Of a stretch of DNA of 15,339 nt, positions 6,065-14,021 are shown one piece after another. The position numbers and the translations under genes were made by a program. A model generated the notes under the pieces. The model was not told the origin of the DNA and did no database searches. It was given only the letters and a program-made list of their open reading frames with translations. The DNA is from Nitrospirota bacterium (GTDB lineage: Bacteria; Nitrospinota; Nitrospinia; Nitrospinales; Nitrospinaceae), in the NCBI GenBank assembly GCA_003229345.1, contig QIDN01000409.1:1-15339 (forward strand). Direction: 5' to 3'. The first letter of the stretch is position 1. Every line of letters begins with the position of its first letter.

Positions 6065-7810
6065 CTAGAAGGAAATCATGCCATTGAGGTAAAGCGTACT
6101 GGAAGATCCATCCGAAGGATCTGGACCTCCAAATACAGGGAATCCATAGGCAAGGGAAAAGCTGACTGCGGGATAATTTGTCCCCAAGGGAGGTATATTT
6201 AATCGCATTCCAAGGCCCAAACCGTTTAACTCCCGATCATTTTCACCGGGCTGCCGGTTTTTGATAAATACCTGTCCATGGTCCAGAAAAGCAAAAAAGG
6301 ATAGCACCTGATCCAGTTGTATTTTACGGGGATTCTTGATCACAGTCACTTTGAAGGGAAAGGGAACAACCAGCTCCGCGGATACGAAAAATCCGTTGTC
6401 CCCTGCCGCTTCCGCCAGCGGGTATCCCCGCACCGATCCGAAGCCACCGATAGCGAACTGATCCGGCGAAAGAACCCTTTTGGAAGCGATCTGCCCTTTA
6501 GCCTTTATCATCAAATAGGTTTTTCCAATGAAAGCGGACTGGTACCGGGTGACATCGAAACTGGAAATCAATGCATCGCCGCGCCCCTGAAATCGCGAAT
6601 TCAGCGGGTCGGAAACGTCGCTTTCGCTGAAACCCTGTTGCAGACGTAGGGAGTAAAACGTGCGGGCGCGAAGCGGGTCTTTGAAGAAACCGCCAGCCGC
6701 GAGGTAGGCATCACGCAGTTTGTCATCGCTGGAGAGGGATCCCGCAAGATCGTTTTCAAAATTGCGAATCTCCCCGCCCAGGCTCAGATAAAATTCGGAA
6801 CTACGGGTCCGGACCAGGGAATGGCTCAGGTCCACAGTGAATATGTTAGCCTTGCCGCCGGCGTTCAGCGCCACCAGATTCCCGCCCAGATTGAAGTCGG
6901 TAAAAATGTACGACAGAGTGGCGGTCGTGCCATAGGGGCCGATGGGGATCGAATAGGACGGATTGATGTAAACTTGATCCTCGTTGGACTTGACCCCGCG
7001 TATGTATAAGCGGTCACCCAGTAATAACAGGCTTCCGGCTTCTCCCGTCAAACCGTACCGTTGCTCCCCGGTAAACCGGGAACCGAAATTATCCGCGTCG
7101 AAAGCAATTTGGTAAGGTCGCGATTCCTCGACTTTTAACGTCAAGTCTGATGTGCCGAACACCTCTCCCGGTTTCAGGACGGCTTTCACTTTCAATCCCC
7201 GGATGGCGTTCAACTCCAGAAGATATTTTTCCAGAGTGCTTTCCTTGAGGGCCGGGTCATCCTGTAGCGGCTGTAACCGTGCCAGGATTTCCTCCTGCTC
7301 GAATCTTTTATTCCCCGACACTTCAATTTTACCCAGCTTACCCTCAACCACTTGAATGGTTACGATCCCGTTTTCAATTTCCTGCTCCGGAACATAAGCA
7401 CGAGTCAGGATGTACCCATTCATGGCATACAGGGCGGAGATTTCCTGGGCGATGAGGTGGAGGATGCCGAGAGTTACTTCCATCCCGTCGCCCGTCTCCA
7501 GAACGGGGGCCAGAATGGCGTCATCGATCAGCGTGTTGCCTTTCACTTCGATTTTTTTGATGATGAATCTAGGACCCGCCCCTGGGTCGATCACGGTGCG
7601 GCTGTCATCAATGGAAAGAGGAGGGAGCTCTTCTTCAAGAGGCCGGAATTCCGGGCGGGACTGCTCCAGTGCTTTTTGACTCACGCCGGATTCTCCCGCA
7701 GGGGGTACCTGGGCCTGCAGGAGCGAAGGAAATATCACCGCACTCCCAAGGGAACTAACAGCAATTAATAGCAGGCAGAGTTTGAGCGTAGTCCTGTTCA
7801 ATAGGATCAT
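6065..7810 (-). CDS. TpsB/ShlB-type two-partner secretion outer-membrane transporter
   Basis: This 581-residue Omp85-superfamily pore would export a TpsA exoprotein across the outer membrane. The order is: signal peptide (hydrophobic 8-30, cleavage near 33-35), a proline-rich linker, POTRA domain 1 (about 82-157, ending VTIQVVEGKLG), POTRA domain 2 (about 159-229), and a 16-stranded-type barrel to the C-terminus. The hallmark loop-6 motif VRGY is at 460-463, and the protein ends in phenylalanine as expected for an outer-membrane beta strand. Length is normal for FhaC/ShlB. An in-frame TGA directly before the ATG fixes the start; only a weak GGA precedes it. The cognate exoprotein is almost certainly the one at 3421-5013. 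The FecR-domain gene and a likely terminator/promoter lie between them, so pore and cargo can be expressed in different amounts. Confidence 0.93.
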   Translation of the reverse strand: MILLNRTTLKLCLLLIAVSSLGSAVIFPSLLQAQVPPAGESGVSQKALEQSRPEFRPLEEELPPLSIDDSRTVIDPGAGPRFIIKKIEVKGNTLIDDAILAPVLETGDGMEVTLGILHLIAQEISALYAMNGYILTRAYVPEQEIENGIVTIQVVEGKLGKIEVSGNKRFEQEEILARLQPLQDDPALKESTLEKYLLELNAIRGLKVKAVLKPGEVFGTSDLTLKVEESRPYQIAFDADNFGSRFTGEQRYGLTGEAGSLLLLGDRLYIRGVKSNEDQVYINPSYSIPIGPYGTTATLSYIFTDFNLGGNLVALNAGGKANIFTVDLSHSLVRTRSSEFYLSLGGEIRNFENDLAGSLSSDDKLRDAYLAAGGFFKDPLRARTFYSLRLQQGFSESDVSDPLNSRFQGRGDALISSFDVTRYQSAFIGKTYLMIKAKGQIASKRVLSPDQFAIGGFGSVRGYPLAEAAGDNGFFVSAELVVPFPFKVTVIKNPRKIQLDQVLSFFAFLDHGQVFIKNRQPGENDRELNGLGLGMRLNIPPLGTNYPAVSFSLAYGFPVFGGPDPSDGSSSTLYLNGMISF

Positions 7811-7919
7811 TCAACGTCCGGTTTTGAGTCGGCACTTGCATCGCCGATGGGATCATCCGCCGAACTCCCCCCAAAACCGTCGTCATTTGCTCGGCAATTC
7901 CCTATTTAGTGAATAACTC

Positions 7920-7925
7920 ATTATA
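7920..7925 (-). promoter_or_regulatory. -10 box (TATAAT) upstream of the tpsB-like gene
   Basis: A perfect TATAAT on the minus strand lies about 110 bases before the transporter ATG, with no recognisable -35. It is one possible start of the transporter transcript; the local AT-richness makes a chance match likely. Confidence 0.25.
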
Positions 7926-7980
7926 TATCATTCAGATAGAGGAAACCACCAGAGACTTGATTTCCCGGGAAATGATACTT

Positions 7981-8130
7981 TTAAAAATCCCCCTCAGTAA
8001 TCCGATTGTCAATCTTACTCTCTTCTTGCCTGGCTAATACCGTCGCCTGCGAATACTTCCCTTCTTTAAACATCCAAGGATTTTTGGCCCAAAGGCTAGC
8101 ATAAACTCGGAACCACTTTTCGGAGGCAGG
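7981..8130 (-). pseudogene. Possible gene remnant: protein-like open frame of 49 codons
   Basis: The minus-strand frame ending with TAA at 7983-7981 is open back to a TGA at 8133-8131. It reads like real protein: it contains WFRVYASLWAKNPWMFKEG, then a charged stretch ending ITEGDF. The only ATG, about 30 codons before the end, has no Shine-Dalgarno sequence. I do not recognise the family. It may be the 3' remnant of a decayed gene whose front was lost, a 30-residue peptide gene, or chance. Confidence 0.22.
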
Positions 8131-8357
8131 TCAGAGGCCTTTGATTATTCTCTGTGAGAACGGTGTAACTACTGACTCGTGGAAAAAGGCTTGCGTCAAA
8201 AAGCAATGACTGTTTAATATCAACGAAATGGCTCGACCTCTATATTGGGTTTAAATACTAAGCATCAAAAACAACCATCGATATGTAAATTCTATTTAGA
8301 AATATAAGATTATTATGTTAAATCCATTATTGCCTTTTTCACATTAGAGAAACTTCT

Positions 8358-9767
8358 ATGACTTTATCTTCACGAATTTTTTCATCCATAGCGCTCGCAA
8401 AAGAAATAGAGTCTCCAGAAAATCCTGGAGCACTGGAAAAACGTGTTGCACTGGTGCCGGCAGATATTGGCAGACTCACTCAAGCTGGCATTAAAGTTTA
8501 CGTCGAACACGGGGCTGGAGAGGGTGTTGGATTCAGTGATCGTGAGTACGAGCAAAACGGCGCTATTATGCAAACACCAGAGGAAATTTATCGAAATAGA
8601 GAGCTCATTATTAAGTTTAAGGGCCCGCCACTCTCTTCGATTGAAGAGATGCGTAAAGGGAGCACCTTATTCTGCATGGCGCATTTTTACTCTTATCCAG
8701 ATCGATCGAAATTGCTTCGGGATCGGTGCATCAATGTAGTGGCAATGGAAGAAATATGTGAATCACCAAAGGTAAATTCAGATCAGGAAATTATGGGTCG
8801 CCTTGCTATGGCCGAGTCCTTAAAACCATTTTTTGCAGATAATACCATTAGCGGCTTGGAGGTCAGGATCATTGGATGGAGTGAACGACTGCACAGTGCA
8901 ATCCGCAGGTGCGGCAATCGCAATCCCCGCTCGTTGCATATCATCCAACCAACGCTTTCCGTTGAAGAGCTAAATACAGTTGGACCGAATGCCTTATATT
9001 TTTACGACAGTCCAAACTTTGAAGATCGACAAGGTATTCTAGCTAAACTGAAAAACGACGGCACACATATTTTTGATCTTTATGAATTTGAACAGCAGTA
9101 TGGGGAGCAAGCCATTGCTACTTATCGAGCCAGCCACCCACCTAAAGAATTTGGGTTGCGCCGTATCCAATGTCTACATGAAACCGGTCAGGCAGGTGCT
9201 CGGTATGGTGTTGAATTATTGAAAAAAAACAAACCCACCTTGGATATTGCGAATGCAAAGACGGTTGTTCTGGGTTATGGCAATGTGGCTCAAGGGGCGT
9301 TGCATGAACTCTACAGCCAGGGAATCAACGCTATCCATGTGTTGGGTCGCTCACATACCTCTAAGAGCCGCATTGATTTTTGGCTCAAGGATGTGGACTT
9401 AGTGGTAAACGGTGCGGAACAATCTCCAGAATTACGGGGCGTGAACTTTTTAGTAAGCAACCAACACTTAAAAGAACTTATTCCAGATCAGTCCGTGGTG
9501 ATCGATTTGGTCGGTGGCAGTGCAACCAACCGAAGCCCTGTGGAAGCCGTTGTCAGTTGCAGCTTTCTGACAGAGCCCTATTTTGTGCAGGATGGCGTCA
9601 CCGTATCGGCTTTATGGGGATGGCCGATGATGGGCATGATGCGAGAGACCGCCATTCGTTATTCCGGGCAAATCACCGATGTTTTAATCGGCCATGAAAA
9701 ACTCATTGACGGACTTGATTCGCTAAAACCCGGTGTTCAGCGAGCACTAGTCTGCGGCCCTTTTTAA
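8358..9767 (+). CDS. Alanine dehydrogenase/PNT-family NAD(P) oxidoreductase with extra middle region
   Basis: This 469-residue cytoplasmic protein has the N-terminal alanine dehydrogenase/transhydrogenase domain (about 12-135). It includes EKRVALVPA with R29, IIKFKGP with K86 and H109, which by position match the substrate-binding Arg/Lys/His of alanine dehydrogenase. A Rossmann segment starts at 301 with VVLGYGNVAQGA. D383 in VVIDLVGG and the closing DGVTVSALWGWP match the C-terminal part of the fold. Between these lies an extra block of about 130 residues (150-285) that I do not recognise; its start (VRIIGWSERLHSAI) could be a degenerate second nucleotide-binding segment. Alanine dehydrogenase is about 370 residues, so this is a longer relative, perhaps nearer saccharopine or lysine-ketoglutarate reductase-like enzymes; the substrate is not known. 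It is the only plus-strand gene here, looks more A/T-rich in codon use than its neighbours and may be acquired. The Shine-Dalgarno sequence is weak (GAGA). Its last 21 bases overlap the convergent amrS gene. Confidence 0.8.
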   Translation: MTLSSRIFSSIALAKEIESPENPGALEKRVALVPADIGRLTQAGIKVYVEHGAGEGVGFSDREYEQNGAIMQTPEEIYRNRELIIKFKGPPLSSIEEMRKGSTLFCMAHFYSYPDRSKLLRDRCINVVAMEEICESPKVNSDQEIMGRLAMAESLKPFFADNTISGLEVRIIGWSERLHSAIRRCGNRNPRSLHIIQPTLSVEELNTVGPNALYFYDSPNFEDRQGILAKLKNDGTHIFDLYEFEQQYGEQAIATYRASHPPKEFGLRRIQCLHETGQAGARYGVELLKKNKPTLDIANAKTVVLGYGNVAQGALHELYSQGINAIHVLGRSHTSKSRIDFWLKDVDLVVNGAEQSPELRGVNFLVSNQHLKELIPDQSVVIDLVGGSATNRSPVEAVVSCSFLTEPYFVQDGVTVSALWGWPMMGMMRETAIRYSGQITDVLIGHEKLIDGLDSLKPGVQRALVCGPF

Positions 9768-10832
9768 CGGATTCCCGTTTACAGACCATTTCCCGGGGAT
9801 GAGCTCTTGACAATCGGGGCAAGCTCCATTTTCGAGGACGTTGGCGAGCACCTGAAATCCGTAACGTTCTATCAGCGTCTTGCCGCATTGCGGACACAGG
9901 GTATTTTCGGTTTCTCCCACATGGCCGGGCCGGTTGCCGGAATAAACGAATTTGAGACCCGCCTTCATTCCTATTGTTCGAGCACGCAGAAGGGTTGCCA
10001 CCGGGGTGCTGTCCCGGTCGTTCATTTTGTACTGCGGATGAAACGCGGTGACGTGCCACGGGATGTCCACGGAAACGGAGGCGACAAACTCGGCCATCCG
10101 GGTCAATTCTTCATCCGAATCATTATAATCGGGAACTACCAGCGTCACGATCTCCATCCAGAAGCCCATCGCATACACCTGCCGGATGGTTTCCAGGACT
10201 TCTTCAAAGTTCCCGCCGAGTTTTAAATATTTTTTCCGGTCGAAACATTTGAGGTCGATCTTAAACAGATCCAGCCACGGTCGCACATACTCCAGCACTT
10301 CCGGCGTACCATGACCGTTGGAAACATAACCGGTGACCAATCCCCTGCTCTTGGCTTCCTTGAATACCTCGACTGCCCATTCGGAGGTAATCAACGGTTC
10401 GTTATACGTGGAAACAACGGTACCGGAGCCATGCTGTTCGGCGAGGTCGCATAGGTCTTGAGCGGTTATGGCGTCAAAATCAAGCGTGGAGGCGTCATCA
10501 CGAAAAGTCTGGGAGGTGAACCAGTTCTGGCAGTAGCCGCAACGGAAATCGCACCCCAGCATGCCGAAACTCATCGCCTGGGTTCCGGGCAGGGCATGGA
10601 AAAACGGTTTCTTTTCGATGGGATCGTTGTGGATACCTGCGGCATAGTTGAATGGAACCCTCAACACACCATCCGAATCGCTGTAGCGAACCTTGCAGAC
10701 TCCCCGCTGGCCGGGGCGCAATTGGCAACGGTGGCCACACGCCGTACAAATCAGCGAACCTTTTTCATGAGGAATGAACAGTTCACCGGCGCGGGTATTT
10801 TCATCCAGTACGGTTTGAGCTGTGGGTGTCAT
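9747..10832 (-). CDS. amrS: AmmeMemoRadiSam-system radical SAM enzyme
   Basis: This 361-residue radical SAM enzyme belongs to the AmrS family, named for co-occurrence with AMMECR1-domain and Memo proteins; its reaction is not settled. The radical SAM cluster motif CDFRCGYC (Cx3Cx2C) lies about 94-101 residues in. It is preceded by a Cys-rich N-terminal segment (CTACGHRC and GVC) typical of the family and followed by a C-terminal zinc-ribbon-like pair, CPQC and CPDC. An upstream in-frame ATG at 10862 would add ten residues. I prefer ATG at 10832 because AAGGAGG (10845-10839) is six bases before it and the extra residues are not family-like. It follows sufU by 65 bases and may be read with the suf genes, which would suit a [4Fe-4S] enzyme. 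Neither the AMMECR1 nor the Memo partner is in the window. The 3' end overlaps the convergent dehydrogenase gene. Confidence 0.92.
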   Translation of the reverse strand: MTPTAQTVLDENTRAGELFIPHEKGSLICTACGHRCQLRPGQRGVCKVRYSDSDGVLRVPFNYAAGIHNDPIEKKPFFHALPGTQAMSFGMLGCDFRCGYCQNWFTSQTFRDDASTLDFDAITAQDLCDLAEQHGSGTVVSTYNEPLITSEWAVEVFKEAKSRGLVTGYVSNGHGTPEVLEYVRPWLDLFKIDLKCFDRKKYLKLGGNFEEVLETIRQVYAMGFWMEIVTLVVPDYNDSDEELTRMAEFVASVSVDIPWHVTAFHPQYKMNDRDSTPVATLLRARTIGMKAGLKFVYSGNRPGHVGETENTLCPQCGKTLIERYGFQVLANVLENGACPDCQELIPGKWSVNGNPLKRAAD

Positions 10833-10845
10833 AACCCACCTCCTT
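10822..10845 (-). promoter_or_regulatory. Strong RBS and start-codon hairpin of amrS
   Basis: AAGGAGG at 10845-10839 decides the start of amrS. GTGGGT (10839-10834) and ACCCAC (10827-10822) form a perfect six-base inverted repeat, and the six-base loop contains the ATG. If it folds in the mRNA, the start codon is exposed in a loop and the end of the ribosome binding site is partly paired. The symmetry is visible; a regulatory role is inferred. Confidence 0.4.
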
Positions 10846-10897
10846 GCCCCCACCTGACGCACAGGTCACAAAGCCGAGGGCGGTATGCCAACCGAAT

Positions 10898-11350
10898 TTA
10901 TTCGGTCGTTATATCTTCGTTCTTTTCCAGGGCACCCATCATGGAATGCCAGGACAAGCTCGCGCATTTGATCCGCGAGGGAAATTCCCGGATTCCCTTA
11001 AACAGAGCCAGTTTACCCAGATGATGCTCCTGTTGATCCGGGTCCATTTCTCCCAGAACCATTTTGTGAAATTCTTCGAAGATCATTTTAGTCTCGTCGA
11101 CTTTCTTGCCTTTTAGAAAACCGGTCATCAGCGACGAACTGGCTTTGGAAATAGCACACCCAGAACCCATGAAACTGACTTCTTCAATCACATCATCGGC
11201 ACTGACCTTCAGATACACTGTATAATCGTCGCCGCACAACGGGTTGAATCCGTGACAAAAATGCGTAGCTTCCGGCATTTCATGGAAATTTCGCGGCTTC
11301 TTGTTATGATCCAGAATTACCTGTTGGTACAGCTCGTTATCGTATGACAT
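10898..11350 (-). CDS. sufU: SUF sulfur-acceptor protein SufU
   Basis: This 150-residue protein belongs to the IscU/SufU fold and accepts persulfide sulfur from SufS for delivery to the SufBCD scaffold. The conserved cysteines are C39 (in NPLCGDD, with D41), C65 (GSGCAIS) and C129 (RIKCASLSW). The C65-C129 spacing of 64 residues is longer than in IscU and matches the insertion typical of SufU, where C39, D41, C65 and C129 bind zinc. The HxxxCG-type lysine/histidine context of IscU is absent, which also favours SufU. It is 90 bases downstream of sufS, with a promoter-like sequence in the gap, and upstream of amrS. No strong Shine-Dalgarno sequence is seen. SufU is best known from Firmicutes; its use here together with diderm envelope genes is worth noting. 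Confidence 0.92.
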   Translation of the reverse strand: MSYDNELYQQVILDHNKKPRNFHEMPEATHFCHGFNPLCGDDYTVYLKVSADDVIEEVSFMGSGCAISKASSSLMTGFLKGKKVDETKMIFEEFHKMVLGEMDPDQQEHHLGKLALFKGIREFPSRIKCASLSWHSMMGALEKNEDITTE

Positions 11351-11391
11351 ACAAAAATTTTCTCTATGAGTAATATAGTCCCGTGTTCGTC

Positions 11392-11421
11392 ATTATAAAA
11401 GAGAAAGGAAGGATATATCCA
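11392..11421 (-). promoter_or_regulatory. Possible internal promoter before sufU
   Basis: On the minus strand TGGATA (11421-11416, 4/6 match to TTGACA) and a perfect TATAAT (11397-11392) are 18 bases apart. Transcription would start near 11385, about 35 bases before the sufU ATG. This would allow sufU and amrS to be expressed apart from the upstream suf genes. Confidence 0.35.
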
Positions 11422-11440
11422 GCCTAATCGATACGGAGTA

Positions 11441-12694
11441 TCAGGAGAACAGCTTGATGGCCCGGCGGATACTGGCGCCCAGGGCATCCAGTTCTTCATA
11501 TTTATTGTAAAACGAAGCCGAAGCGCGGGAGGTCGCGGGTACCCCGAACCGTTGCATGGTCGGTTGCGCGCAATGATGCCCGCCCCGAACCGCAATGCCA
11601 TCCTGATCCAACAAGGTCACTACATCGTGTGGGTGGATGACGTCGATATGGAAGGACAGGATACTGGCCTTGTGGGCGGCAGTGCCGATGATGCGCAACC
11701 CGTCAATTTCGGATAACACCCGGGTGCCGTATTCCAACAGTGCGTGTTCGTATTCGGCGATTTTGTCGAGGCCAATTTCCTGGATATAATCGACCGCCTC
11801 ACCGAGACCCATCACCTGCGAAATCGCGGGCGTCCCCGCTTCAAAACGGGCGGGGGGATCGGCATACAGGGTTTTCTCAATCGTCACCTGCCGGATCATG
11901 TCTCCACCGGTGACGTAAGGCGGCATCTCCTTCAACACGTCATACTTTCCATAAAGCCCCCCGACGCCGCTGGGCGCGTACATCTTATGCCCGGAGAAGG
12001 TGTAGAAATCGCAATCGATATCCTGTACGTCAATTTTTATATGCGGGGTGCTTTGCGCTCCGTCGATCAACACCTTGGCACCCGCTTCGTGCGCAAGCCG
12101 GGTGATCTCTTTTATGGGATTGACCGTCCCGAGAGCATTGGACACGTGATTGACCGACACCATTCGCGTTTTAGGCGACAGGAGTTTTTTATATTCCTCC
12201 ATGATGAGCTCGCCCCGGTCATTGACCGGAATGACTTTCAGGTGTGCGCCCTTATCCTGGCACAACACCTGCCAGGGCACGGTATTGGCATGATGCTCGA
12301 TGTTAGAGATGATGATCTCATCACCTTCTTTCACGAATGCCTTGCCGAAACTGTACGCCACCAGATTGATGGCCTGAGTGGTGCCGCTGGTAAAAATGAT
12401 TTCCTTTTTGTCCGCCGCGTTGAACAGCCCGGCCACCTTCTGCCGAACATCTTCGAACATCTGCGTGGCGTGTTCGCTCAATTTGTACGCCCCTCGCCGA
12501 ACGGTGCCGTATTCCTCCGAATCAAATTGGCGTACCTTTTCGATGACGCGCCACGGCTTCTGGGTGGTGGCGGCGTTGTCGAGATACACCAGCGGTTTGC
12601 CGTGAACCTTTTGAGACAACACGGGAAAATCTGCTCGAATTTGATCCACATCAAATGGAGGTTTAGCAGTGGTTAGGGTATTGGACTCAGGCAT
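11441..12694 (-). CDS. sufS: Cysteine desulfurase SufS
   Basis: This 417-residue group II PLP-dependent cysteine desulfurase takes sulfur from L-cysteine, leaving alanine and an enzyme persulfide. Landmarks are YLDNAATTQKP (37-47), the PLP Schiff-base lysine K237 in TFSGHKMYAPSGVGG, RFEAGTPAI (283-291) and the catalytic cysteine C375 in RGGHHCAQP. The short context around C375 is that of SufS rather than IscS. Length is normal. GGAGG six bases upstream of the ATG supports the start, and the ATG overlaps the end of sufD by eight bases (ATGCCTGA), so translation is probably coupled. The expected partner, SufU, is encoded next; no SufE is seen. Confidence 0.96.
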   Translation of the reverse strand: MPESNTLTTAKPPFDVDQIRADFPVLSQKVHGKPLVYLDNAATTQKPWRVIEKVRQFDSEEYGTVRRGAYKLSEHATQMFEDVRQKVAGLFNAADKKEIIFTSGTTQAINLVAYSFGKAFVKEGDEIIISNIEHHANTVPWQVLCQDKGAHLKVIPVNDRGELIMEEYKKLLSPKTRMVSVNHVSNALGTVNPIKEITRLAHEAGAKVLIDGAQSTPHIKIDVQDIDCDFYTFSGHKMYAPSGVGGLYGKYDVLKEMPPYVTGGDMIRQVTIEKTLYADPPARFEAGTPAISQVMGLGEAVDYIQEIGLDKIAEYEHALLEYGTRVLSEIDGLRIIGTAAHKASILSFHIDVIHPHDVVTLLDQDGIAVRGGHHCAQPTMQRFGVPATSRASASFYNKYEELDALGASIRRAIKLFS

Positions 12695-14012
12695 GTTTCG
12701 CCTCCAATTTTTTTAAAAGTACTTCATTCAGATCCGCTACCACGTCCGGGAACGGAATCGTCTGAATCAGGCTGTTCACGAAACTGGTGGTGAGCAGGGA
12801 CTTGGCCAATTCCTGGGACAAGCCGCGGGTCTTCAGATAAAACAACTGGTCTTCGTTGATTTGCCCGACGGTCGTCCCGTGGGTGCATTTGACGTCATCC
12901 GCGAAAATCATCAGATTTGGCTTGTTGTCCGAATGCGCTTCGTCCGACAGCATGAGGTTGTTGATCAACTGATCCGAGTTAGTCAGTTGTGCCCCCTTGT
13001 TGACAATGACGGTGCCGTCGATGCTGGAGCGTCCTTTGTCGTCGATGACGTTTTTGAACAACTGATCGCTGGTGCAATGCGGCGCTTCGTGATGAATCCG
13101 GATGAAATTATGTACCTGTTCCTGATTCACTAAAACAGAGGCTCCACTCAGGAGTAATTCGGCACCTTCCTCTTTCAGGCGCACTTCGTAATGGTGCCGC
13201 GTCAGCCGGTTTCCCGAAGAACCGTTTCTGCCGAAGAAGCGTGCGTCTCTATGCAACTGTACCCGTGTTTTTGAGCAATGCCAGGACTCGGTGTCGTCTT
13301 TCTGCACCTGGGTGTAGGTGACACCCGCGCCATCCTGAATAATGAAGTCGTTGACCGCGTTGACAAAATAATTTTCGCGAGTTCCGGCATAAGTGACGAT
13401 CACCTTGAGTTCCGCCATTTCCCCCAGCCGCATTATCAGGCGAGGATGGGAGGTCACCGGGGCCAATGCCGAACCGGTCGAGATATAAAGAAACTGTACG
13501 GGACTCTCAAACGTGGCTTTAGCGGGAATATCGATCCACACGCCATGACGCACAAATGCACTGTTGATCGCAGCGAATACGTCGTTTTCATTTTCCAGCG
13601 AACCCAGCAAAATTTGTTTGGTTTCATCGTCTGCCACGGCTTCGGACAGGCATTGCATTTTAAATGAATCGCCAAGACCGGACAGGTCTGAAAGGTTTTC
13701 CTGAAATGCGCCATTGACGAATACCGCCACGCTGTTTTTACAGGCGGGATAAATTTGGCTCTGCACCCAGGCGGTATCCACGGGACTGTCGGCGGCCAGC
13801 TCAAACGACGTCCCGGCCAGCTCGTTCGTATTAACGAAGGTATACATCTCGTGTTTTTTGTGAGGAAACTTCAACAACTCGAACCGCTCGATACCCGCCT
13901 GGTTGACGGGCCGCAGGGAGGCCTTGGCCTGCGCTTCTCCCAAAAATTCCTTGTGGAGTGCGAGCACCGCTGTTTCCGGAGCTTCAGTTTTTTTGACTGC
14001 GGATTCGGACAT
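12687..14012 (-). CDS. sufD: Fe-S cluster assembly protein SufD
   Basis: This 441-residue subunit of the SufBC2D scaffold has the beta-helix core and C-terminal helical tail that contacts SufC. The strongest signature is FADDVKCTHGTTVG (370-383): C376 and H378 correspond to the conserved SufD cysteine and histidine (C358/H360 in E. coli) at the SufB-SufD interface. FYLKTRGLS (391-399), in the SufC-binding tail, supports the call. It lacks the CDSML motif of SufB, which separates the two paralogues. It starts nine bases after sufC and overlaps sufS, which places all three genes in one tight transcript. The N-terminus (MSESAVKKTE) is variable in this family; GAGA before the ATG is a weak ribosome binding site. 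Confidence 0.95.
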   Translation of the reverse strand: MSESAVKKTEAPETAVLALHKEFLGEAQAKASLRPVNQAGIERFELLKFPHKKHEMYTFVNTNELAGTSFELAADSPVDTAWVQSQIYPACKNSVAVFVNGAFQENLSDLSGLGDSFKMQCLSEAVADDETKQILLGSLENENDVFAAINSAFVRHGVWIDIPAKATFESPVQFLYISTGSALAPVTSHPRLIMRLGEMAELKVIVTYAGTRENYFVNAVNDFIIQDGAGVTYTQVQKDDTESWHCSKTRVQLHRDARFFGRNGSSGNRLTRHHYEVRLKEEGAELLLSGASVLVNQEQVHNFIRIHHEAPHCTSDQLFKNVIDDKGRSSIDGTVIVNKGAQLTNSDQLINNLMLSDEAHSDNKPNLMIFADDVKCTHGTTVGQINEDQLFYLKTRGLSQELAKSLLTTSFVNSLIQTIPFPDVVADLNEVLLKKLEAKHA

Positions 14013-14021
14013 AATATTCTC

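Larger units (their letters stand above)
7811..8357. other. Intergenic stretch between divergent genes
   Basis: About 550 bases separate the transporter gene (minus) from the dehydrogenase gene (plus). It is AT-rich near the right end. It holds a minus-strand TATAAT at 7925-7920, a minus-strand open frame described separately, and a weak plus-strand promoter candidate (TTTAGA and TTAAAT, 17 bases apart) some 50 bases before 8358. I recognise no RNA gene, mobile element or repeat in it. Confidence 0.5.

Noticed and set aside
8000..8357. tRNA or structured RNA gene upstream of the dehydrogenase
   Set aside because: No cloverleaf, riboswitch-like core or clear promoter/terminator pair could be found.
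10833..10862. Longer amrS with ten more N-terminal residues
   Set aside because: The strong AAGGAGG lies inside this extension and at correct distance from the ATG at 10832, while the upstream ATG has no comparable site.
11744..12676. Long plus-strand open frame (310 codons) opposite sufS
   Set aside because: It is antisense to a clear desulfurase gene with all catalytic residues; its composition is that of a reverse-strand shadow.
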